From contig JARWKL010000002.1 in the NCBI GenBank assembly GCA_029961685.1, forward strand, positions 33,386,908 through 33,450,907: DNA of 64,000 nucleotides, in the 5' to 3' direction. The notes beneath the pieces were generated by a model, which was given only the letters and a program-made list of their open reading frames with translations, did not search any database and was not told the DNA's origin. The translations under genes and the position numbers were made by a program. Shown piece by piece: positions 46,318 to 56,500 of the stretch (the stretch's first letter is position 1; the number at the start of each line of letters is the position of its first letter). This DNA is from Aristolochia californica. Taxonomy: Eukaryota > Streptophyta > Magnoliopsida > Piperales > Aristolochiaceae.

Positions 46318-47050
46318 ATTGAAGGTGGATATAAGGAGAGCTTATGACAGTCCAAATTGGGATTTTTTCAAAGCCACAGTATGTGCACATAACTTCAATT
46401 AAAAATGGAGCATTCTAGTAATGAATTGTGTTGCAACTGCTTCCGTTCATATTATGAAAAATGGTTCTCCTTCACCAGTTCTTCCTGCTTTTGGCTCTAC
46501 TTTCTTTGACTTTTCAATACCGTCTGGAAGTTTTTATTAGACACAACGTAGAGCACTGACAAAAATTGTTTAAAAAGATGAGACTACAGTAGTTGCCATA
46601 CGTACTTGTGTTGATGACACTTGAATTCTGTCTCATGCAATTACAGCCTCAGTTGATAATATTAGTTTCCATATTATGTCCATTTTCAAGGACATTAATA
46701 TCAGAATTGAAAATTGACTATAACAGTGGAAAGGGATATTTCATTACTTGTACTTGGCTGGTCGTTTTGTTTTTGCTCTCCATAAATACCAAGTTATAGT
46801 TTAGCATCGTTCTTGGCCCCAACTCCGTAATAAATAAAATTGGAAATCTCAAATGCTAGTTTTTATAGCTAAACCAAAGCTGTCATAGCAGGTACTTGCT
46901 CAGCTTTAGGCATTGAAGTCTAAGGTCATGAGAGAACTGTAATTACCTTGTGGGAAAGATTTTGATCCACTAGCATCAAGAATGGCCTTGAGGGTCTGGA
47001 AAGTCACATAGAAGCAAAAGACTGTTTTACTTCATGGCTTCTTACACAAG
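46318..47050 (+). pseudogene. LINE reverse transcriptase remnant
   Basis: The plus strand reads VDIRRAYDSPNWDFFKATV near 46327-46383, the LINE RT motif with AYD, followed by MNCVATASVHIMKNGSPSP. Further on, TCVDDT (about 46605) may stand for the FADDT active site. Many stops follow. This lies downstream of the TTLL12-like gene. Confidence 0.65.
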
Positions 47051-47425
47051 GTTGGATAGCCTTAATGGGTGGTTAAGATGCCAAATTGTTGGGTTTGCTC
47101 TGGTTCTCTTGTGTATAATAAAAAATTTATGGTCTTCACAATGCTTGTAAGAAGATGCGTTTCTCTTCGTACTTCTTGCGTCGGAATGAGTTCAAGAAGA
47201 AAAAGGTCAAAAGTAGTTTACAGTTCTCGTTGACAAATTGCACTGATCATGTAATACACTCAGCAGTGATTTATAACACGTCAAAAAGAAGGGATGGACA
47301 ACTATGATCAACAAGCAACTCAAAATTTTACTTGTTACTGCTGAACATTACAGAAGGATAATCGAGCTTGCAGACTTATATTTCAGGTTTGCTTGCGTAG
47401 GGTCTCATCTCTTGTGTAGCACCAC

Positions 47426-47578
47426 TTACAATGCTGTGACATGGCAAGATTCATTGAGGAAGAGGCAACCAAAGACATAGTTGAAAAAATCACTGCCCTT
47501 CACTAATTCGTTGCTGTTTCCTACAACGGATCTGGTATCATATTTGCATGCTCTGGCACAATCAGGGCAATATGTGAC
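47426..47578 (-). CDS. TTLL12-like: Terminal exon of the TTLL12-like gene
   Basis: This 51-codon exon, including the stop, follows the acceptor ATGCAG. It encodes the cysteine-bearing TYCPDCARACKYD segment and the conserved end DFFNYVFGCLFLNE. The frame is intact and there are no in-frame stops, which suggests purifying selection despite its distance of 11 kb from the exon before it. Confidence 0.85.
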   Translation of the reverse strand, partial: VTYCPDCARACKYDTRSVVGNSNELVKGSDFFNYVFGCLFLNESCHVTAL

Positions 47579-50500
47579 CTGCATTTGACAGAGGCTTATG
47601 TCAACTTCAAATTATGCAACTATGGTAGCACTTTAAAGTCATGGATTGAGACTTTAATTGGTGGCCTCAGAGCGACTACTTGATATCCGCAAGATCAAAA
47701 AGATCAAACTAGTAATGGAATTGCAAATGGAGTACTTCTAAGGTAGTACTTTTAAGAAGACGAGTGCAGCAATGGAATTACAAGTGATTGATCGCAAAAT
47801 ATAAAAAAAATACCAAACCAACAGCTATGTAGTCAGGATAAGGGTCTGGGGCTCTGACAATCATGAACCACATGAAGAAGGTGAACACAAAATAAGGTAG
47901 GTCCAGTAATCTCTATGAAAAACCCAACCAAAAGGTATAGGCTGAATCTGGATAAATCGTAAGACTGTCATTTCCAAATGCATGTTCAAGAAAGCTTGTA
48001 TGCAAAAGTCATCATGAAACTTTGTCTCAAATTGGGGTCGAGAACATGAATCCAATATTTTGCAACCTAGTCCAGTAAAATTTACAAATAATAGAATAAT
48101 ATGTAAAGAAAAATTAAAGCAAAAGAAATTTACCTTCCTGTGGCCAAAAAATTACAGAGCAAGCTGTATACACTGAAAAATAAGGAAGTGAAGTGCATCA
48201 AAGAGAACCAAAGAGAGGCACTGGTCCTTCTATTCATTGCAAGTTTGGTCTTAATCAAACTTTACACCGTTTAAACAGAAATTCATTTGTCCAATGACAG
48301 AAATACTCATCACTAAAAACTCTGGAAAGACTCGTCACTTAGCCTATGAAGGTTGTGTTATAGTATTCAATTTGATATGCATTTATGATTTATAACAGTT
48401 TAAGTGGGAGGGGTATTATTGTAATTTTCTGTAGCTTATCGTTTAAGAGACTATGTATATAATATATGTGCAACGGGAAGAAGGGGGGGACGAGCATTTT
48501 TCGACGAAAAACTTTTGGGTTACTTCGATTTGGACGAATCTTTTATCATGGTATCAGAGCTGCGTTTGGAGATCATCGTTGGCATCTGAGGAATCCTTTG
48601 ACGCTTTCAGAGCTCTCAGAGGTGAGTTATCTTCCCCCTTGGTTCGTAGGTTCTCGGTTCTTGGCTTGTCGTGGAGAGGAGGTTGTTGGCTATGTTTGCT
48701 CTTTGTGGCTCGATGCTAGTCTAGGGTTTCTTTTCTTTGGGTTTTCAGCTTTTCATTTGTTCTTCACTGAGGAGGAGATGATTTCGGAACTCTCGTTTTA
48801 GGTTCTGGTTTGGGTTCTGGGGTTACGGGTCTGACTGGAAACAAGATTCCTGGTTCTTTGAGGGATTTGTGGTGGGGGTTTCAGCAGCTATCACGGCAGC
48901 CATTTTAGCTGGAGTTTTTGGAGTTTCGTGAATTTTGTTGTACATTTTACAGGAGACTGAGTTGGTGTTGAAGGAGACGGGCGAGGTCTTTTGTTTTACT
49001 CAGTTGATTGGAAGTGATTTAGAGGTAGAAGTGTTCCGTTTATTCCGAAGATACAAAATTGGAAGTGATTTTGAACCATCTTTGCTCGTAACGCATTCCT
49101 GTAGTGAGATACAGTGAGGCGTGCATTTTTTTGGTGGGTTTTTGTCTAGAGAATTTTCGGTGTCATCTGGATTTTATCATGTCATCTGATAGCTTAAGAC
49201 TCATTCCCTATTCGTTTCACGGGTAAAAATTACACTGCCTGCGAATCTCAGTTTTGTTTATTTGTTATGGGAAAGGAATTATAGGGTCATATAGATGGGA
49301 CTAATCCCGCACCTCAAGAGGTCGAGGCTTTGTCCAAGTGGAAAGTCAAGGATGCTCGGGTCATGACCTGGATCCTTGGCTCCGTTGAGCCTCACTTTGT
49401 TCTCAATCTGAGGCCTTATAAAAATGCAGCTGACATGTGGAATTAGCTTCACAAGGTTTACCATCAAGACAATACGGCTCAGCGTGTTCAATTGGAGTAT
49501 GAGATGGCTAATTTCACACAAGGAAATCTCTCCATTGAGGAATATTTTTCTGGTTTTCAAATTCTTTGGGCTGACTATGCCGACATTGTTTATGCTATTG
49601 TTCCCGTTGTAGCTCTCTCTAATGTTCAAGCAATACATGAAACAAGCAAGAGAGATCAATTCTTGATGAAGCTCTGTTCTAATTTTGAAATTGCCCGTTC
49701 TAATCTGATGAATCATCATCTTGAACCTCTAGATCCTTGCTTCAGTGAACTTCTTCGAGAGGAGCAGCGTATACTAACTCAAGCTGGCATGGAACATCGG
49801 GCTAATGTTAGTGCTCCTGTTACCATGGCTTATGTGGCATAGGGGAGGAATAAGGGTAGAGACGTGTGTTGTTCAATGCTTTAGTTGTAAAGTCTTTGGT
49901 CATATTGCTCGGGATTGCCCTAAGAAGTTCTGTAACTACTGCAAGAAACAAAGCCATATGATCTCTACCTGTCCCATTCAACTTGAAAGGAAGCAGGATA
50001 CTGCTTATCATGCTTCCGCTAGTGCCTCTAGTTCTGCTGCAGTGCCTGCTGCCTCACCGGTTGTTCCTACTCCTGCCCCTACAGCTAGGGTGGCTTTGAG
50101 CCGAGCCGAACCCGAACCTGCCTATGTTCGAGCCAAGCTTGATTTAAATATTTTGAACTCGAGCTTGAGCCGATCCCAGCCTCGAGCCTAAAATTGTTAT
50201 CGAGCTCGAGCCCAAAAATTTTAACCGAGTTCGAGCCAAACTCGAGCTTCAACATTCATTTAAAACTTTTCAAAAAATACATATCTCGAGTTCGAGCTCC
50301 AACATACATTTAAAACTTTTCAAAAAATACATGTTAAATAAATTGTATATAAAATTATGCATACATTTTACATAAAATTGGGCATACTTTTTACATAAAA
50401 TTAGGCATGACCTCTACATAAAATTGGGCATGACCTCTACTTAAAATTGGGCATAAGGATGACATCGAATTGAACTGAGCCCGAACCTTCCTATGTTCGA

Positions 50501-53500
50501 GCCGAGCTTGATTAAAATATTTCAAACTCGAGCTCGAGCCTAAAATTGTAATCGAGCTCGAGCCTAATAATTTTAACCAAGTTCAAGCTCAAGCTCTAGC
50601 CGAGTTCGAGCTTAACCTACATTTAATACTCTACATAAAATATATGTCAAATAAATTACGTATAAAATTATGCATACATTTTATAAAAAGAAAGATAGGG
50701 GAGGTTTGGTATTGAATCTTGATAATGGATTAGAACGCACTAATATTAATCTTTTTTACCCCAAATGTTGTCTAGCTTATTTTGTAATTTTTGAATTTGG
50801 TCATAAATTTACTATGGCTTTCTTAGTGCCCCTAGTTGACAACACGACAAATTTCTCATGCTTCAGAAAGTGAGCAGTTTAATCATGCACCAAACTCACT
50901 CATTGAATTCTCTTTTTAATCGTTTTTTCCTTCTCTGAAATCGTAGAGTTGATTCGGATCAATCAGTCGAAGCTGTCTTTTTATGTTTGTCTTGATGCAG
51001 ACAGTAGTTAGATTCAGAAACTGCCCCTTGGCCTCGCTCTTCTGTTCGCTGCGGTGAACGACTTTTTCCGTCTTAGAGGGCTGGGAGAAATAATAGGCCG
51101 GGTCAAATGGTGGGAGTTTACAAGTACCGAGAGAAGGAGAGTGACAGTGCGTAAGGAGCACGAAGACCAGGAAAAAAGCAACACATTCCACGCACCATGA
51201 GTGGGAAGAGAGTCAGAAAATTCAGATGTGTAGACTCCTACTAGTGGGTGAAGCGGAGGAAGATATGAAGTATTAACAGACTTCACTTCCTGAGTTTTCT
51301 CCATCGGTAGCAGGAATAGCAAGGGAGGAGTTGTTTCTAGGTTCCGTTCAGTGGAAAAAAATTGGCATATTAGGGTCGGCAAAGGCGAAGGGGGAAGAAA
51401 TCGAGTGTCAACGGCGACGGAAAGGCAGAAAGCAGCAGGCGAGGCAGTTGTCGACGACGACACAGGCGGCTTGTAGCAGACAGAAGGAGCTCGGAGGTGA
51501 CGAGGGGAGAAAGAATTTTTTCCCCCCTCGCTCTGCTCAGCGCTCCAGCTCTTGGTCCCAACTCCCCCAAATCCCCCGAATCCCATGCCGCTCATTAAAT
51601 TAACGAGTCGGCTTGCGAGCTTTCGAGCCAAACCTTGATTCGGTCGTGCTTGGCTCTTTAATTTAAACGAGCCGATCCCGGATCTCGAACTCGGCTCGAG
51701 ATCCAGCGAATCAAACCGAGCCGGAACCGAGCTTGTAAGCGGGCTCGGTTCGAAGCCACCCCTACCTACAACCTTAGCAAACCCGAACAAACTCACTCCT
51801 GAGATGGTACAACAGATAATCATTTCTGCTTTCTCTACTTTTGGGCTCTCAAGTAATCACAAAGTTTCTTCTACGCCATGGTATTTTGACTCCGGAGCCT
51901 CTAATTATATGACCAATATTGTTGTTTCTCTTTCCAATGTAAAAAATTATGATGGAAATATGAAAATTAACACTGCTGATGGCAGTTCTCTGCCTATCAG
52001 TGTTGTGGGTGATCTTTCCTCTTCTGTAACTGATGTTTTTATGTCTCCTAACCTCTCCAAAAATCTTATTTCTGTTGGTCAATTGGTTGATAATAATTAT
52101 AATGTGCATTTCTCTCGTTCTAGTTGTGTCGTGCAAGATCAAGCGTCAGGGAAGATGATCGTGAATGGACCTAAAGTGGGTGGACTCTTTCCTCTTTATG
52201 TTTTTCCTTCCGCTATTATTCCTACTTTTCCTTTACTTTCCTCTGCATGTAATGTTATTGGTTCTGGACTAAGATGTAGCATAGACGTCTAGGCCACCCG
52301 AACTCTGATGTACTTCGTAAGTTGTTTCATTCTGGTTTATTGGGACATAAAGCATATTCTTATCTTGATCTTTCTTTTGAATGTCCTTCATGCAAACTTG
52401 GCAAAAGTTCTACCTTTTCCTCATCATACATCTCATGCCTTACAATGTTTCGATATTATTCATGGGGGATTTCACCTGTTGTTTCTCATGCACATTACAA
52501 GTACTTTGCTACCTTTATGGATGACTGTAGTTGTTTTAGTTGGGTTTACTTCCTACGAGCTAAGGCCGAAATTTTTTTAGTATTCAAGCGTTTTCTTGCG
52601 CTTCTTGTGACTCAATTCGCTACCAACATCAAGGTCTTGCACTCTAATTCTAGCGGCGAATACATGTCTAATGAGTTTCAAGACTTTCTTCAAAGCAAAG
52701 GGATCATCTCTCAACGTTCTTGTCCTTCAACACCGCAACAAAATGGTGTTGCTGAGCGAAAAAACCATCACCTTCTTGATGTGGTAAGAACCCTTTTACT
52801 TGAATCATGTTCCTCCTCGTTTTTTGGTGTGAAGCGCTTTCTACTTCGGTTCATTTGATCAATCGCTTACCCTCTCCTACATTACATCATGTTTCTCCCT
52901 TCTGGTCATTCTCCTTCATATTTTGATCTTCGGACATTCAGTTGTGTTTGTTTTGTGCATCTCCCTGCTCATGAACGACATAAACTTACAACTCAATCTG
53001 TTGAGTGTGCTTTTCTTGGTTATTGGAATCAGAGCAAGGAGTCCAATGTGGATAAGTACACTCCATTTTGTATGGTTAGCTTCCCATCAATGGTTAAACA
53101 GATCTAATAAGGGTAATGCATCTATGGAAGACTTTCAAGATTTTATTACTGATAATACTTTGGTTGATGTGTCAAGTGCTTCTATACTAGATCAGATGGC
53201 AGAAGAATTCCAACATGGTCAAAGCTTGATAATTTCATGGCATCACATGAGAGGTTGAATCAATTCGGTTTCGGGGCAATACATTTGTTTCTGAGGCCAA
53301 CTTCAGATTACTGTCCCATTCTATTTCAGTAGTGGAGTCTGTGCCCTTTTCATTTTTAGGTAATGTGGATTCAAGGCTACTCTTTCATGTCTTTATCAGA
53401 AACATGGTGGAAGGATTACTGGTTTGTGGTTCTGCCAGATTAAGGAGTGGAATCTTAGGTTGGAGCCTTGTAGAGATGAAGGATATATTTTACTTTAAAA

Positions 53501-56500
53501 AATTCAAGAATCTGGATAGTATTGAGGGAAGTAGAGCTCTTTCCAGCGTGGAAATGTTAACGAGAGAGGTTGACAGTGAAGGTGATACTATCCAAGAAAG
53601 GTCTTTTTGGAAGCGAAGGGCCTGTTTCAAGTAGACTAGTGAAGGTGATACTAATACAAGTTTTTTTTCATGCAATTGCATAGTCTCATAGAAGGCACAA
53701 TACAATCTCTATTTTCTACTAATGGAATGCACATCATGAATAAGGAGAATATCTCTTATGCATCTATTCATTATTCAAAGATAAATATCAAGATAACTAT
53801 GCTAATAGACTGTTTCCTTCTAATCTGATTTTCCATTGCTTCCCAAGTAACACTGCAGATGAGCTGATTCAGCCTTTCAGAATAAAAGAAATCATTGTTG
53901 ATTGACACCTAAGGACAAGACCCCGGCTCCACATGGTTTCACAACAGAATTTTATAAAAAAGGAAGGCCGTTTCTTAAAGATGTTAGCTTATTGAATTTT
54001 TTTATAATAATGGGTTATTTCATCTAGCATAGGTGCTTCTTGTAGTGCTAGTACCAAAAAAGAGGGTGTGGAAATTCTTAAGGACTTCAGACCCGTTAGT
54101 TTGATTGCCAGCCATTATATGCCGAGCAAATGACTCACTGAGAGGGTGTTTCCAATCCAGTGATCGGTCCACAATCTGGCTGTGGATCCATTACTGGAAG
54201 AGATTCTGGAATGCAGTCTCTTAGTTCTAGAGTAAGATGTGATTTGCCTCCAAATGGGAGAGAGTTTCCTGTTCGAGAAGTCATAGAGCCATCTAGTGTC
54301 ATTGCCAATTCCAAGCTTGGCCAGAATCATCTTCCTCCAGATAGTATTATCAGGCCTACCAAATTTCCACACCCATTTTAGGATGAAAGCCTTGTTGACA
54401 TCTCAAACTCACCTTATCCCCAGTCCTCCAGTGTCTTTGGGTCAGCAGAAATCCATCCAGTTAACCAGAATGAATTTGAATTCCTCAGAGGATCCTTTCC
54501 ATAGGAAGCTTCTTTCCATTTGAATTATCCACTTGTAAAGTCACAAAAGCAGGCCTACACGTGTGGGAGGAATGTTAAGGAATAGGCCCACATGGATTAG
54601 TGAGTACAAAGACCTTGAGTTTATTAGTTGGGAAAGAGACTTCCTAAGTTGACTAATCATTTTGGGATAGGCCTTGGACCCAATTTCACATGGTATCAGA
54701 GCTGGTTCTGCGAGTTGACTCGTTCAACCCACAGAGATAATGCGATCCTTTTCTGATCTATTATTTCTAGCAGTTTAGGTTCGTATCTATTTTTTTTATC
54801 TTTTTAGTCCCAATATCCGTTTTTTGTTCGCGTTTTCACCTCTATAATGTGTTTTTCATATTGCATATTATATATTGACGGAAAGATATTCGAGCCTACT
54901 TTCCAACGTAAAACGAATTTAGGCAATCAGAGTTTTCTATAAAGAGAAATCTATATTTGAAGCAGCATAGGTCAGACTGCAAGAGAGGTTCGAACAACAG
55001 CAAAAAGCTTCAACTTTTGAGCCATTTTATGCTATCAAGAACTAGACTTTATATGGAGAATTATATATAAAAAGAAAGATTTGTAAGTCTATTTTCTTAC
55101 CTATTCAATCAATTCTCGATCTAAGAGGTGATGAATTAAGTTGGGAAAGAGATTTCCTAAAATAGCTAGTCATTTTGGGATAGGCCTTGCACCCAACTTC
55201 ACAATACTTGTTCTTCAACACCCCCTCAAACTGGAGTTTATAACTTCAACTTGCAATGAGAAAAATTTTGGTTTTCAATCTTTGTCTTCAATCGTCGTTG
55301 GCTAAAAACTTGTCATAGATATCAATTCTTCATCTTATGTTGTCCAACCTTACTGGAATATTTCGATCAATAAAAATTACCAAACATGTGAAATTATATA
55401 CTTTTTTTCTTGTACTTCTTATATTTCTACCCCTCAAGTAGGGGATAAGGACACAAAGACTCAGCATGGACAAAACACGATATAGGAGAAGAAAATCACT
55501 CATAGTTGTATGACAAAGCTTCACACAACAGCCAAAACGGTCATAGTCTGAAACACACTCTGCTCAATTTCAAAAGTGGAAAAATTGCCCAACTTTAGGG
55601 CGTAAGAAAGAGATTATTCACTTTTTAAGGGTAGCTCAAGCACAAATCACACCTTGGGTGAAGAATAAAAGACTAGACTCAAACTGAATGTTGGGTACAC
55701 TCTTATACCTTTTAGTGGGTCTAGGAGAAAACACTTGAGGAAAATAACTTTAGCCGAAAGGAGGTGATTATGAAACACTCATACATCCTAATGAATCTAG
55801 AAGTGACCTTTTTCCTTTTTAAAAAAACTAGGGGAGACTATAATGGTAAAACAGATATAACTTAGCAAATTTGACCAAGTATGACTTTTGGGAGGTGACC
55901 ACAATTTTTTGGAGAATACAATGCAGAGGATACTCAACCAAGTAAAAAAAATGCAAAAAAATAAAAACAATATTGAAGCAGGATATCGATACCTTGAACG
56001 AGCACATCATGGAATGATTAAGACCAACCAAAAATTTCTTATTAGAAGAGAAATTTGCCTAAAAAACTAGGACTCTAGCAGAAATAATACGATAGAAAAT
56101 AGGAAAATCAGAGATTTTGGGTAGAAATTACCTTTAGTATTTCTTATATCGATATCTCCCACAATATAGCTCGGAATCACAAACGGTTTATTTTTCAAGA
56201 AACTAGATTCAAAGAGCTTTAATTTGATACCTAATTTGACATAAAAGACTTCATTCTTGAATCTTTTATGACCACTTAATTGTTTCGTTATGTAGCATGA
56301 CCCTTGCCGACTCCAATGAGAATATCTCCTTACATAAAGATCAGATAGACATTAAAGTTACTCCTTCTGAAACTAGACTTCAATATCTTTCATTAAAGTA
56401 TATTTTTCCTTCATGAAATATATTTCTTTTGAGAGAGAATCTAATAAATTTCGGACTTTGCAATCTGGCCGAACTGAGAACTCTTTCTTTTTTGGCCAAC

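Larger units (their letters stand above)
48356..53260 (+). mobile_element. Copia retrotransposon, 3' truncated, split by an hAT element, inside the TTLL12-like intron
   Basis: The 5' LTR is about 48356-48548 (193 bp, TGTTATAG to CTTTTATCA), followed by TGGTATCAGAGC (48549-48560). Gag starts at 49179 (MSSDSLRLIPYSF) with in-frame stops near 49280 and 49444 and a double knuckle (CFSCKVFGHIARDC and CNYCKKQSHMISTC). The hAT insertion occupies 50086-51764. Protease (YFDSGASNYMTN), then integrase (FATFMDDCSCFSWVYF, STPQQNGVAERKN) follow to about 53260. RT, RNase H and the 3' LTR are gone; LINE sequence follows. Confidence 0.88.

Noticed and set aside
51014..51823. 269-codon minus frame as a gene
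   Set aside because: It runs across the hAT right terminus into Copia sequence and shows no transposase or host-gene motif.
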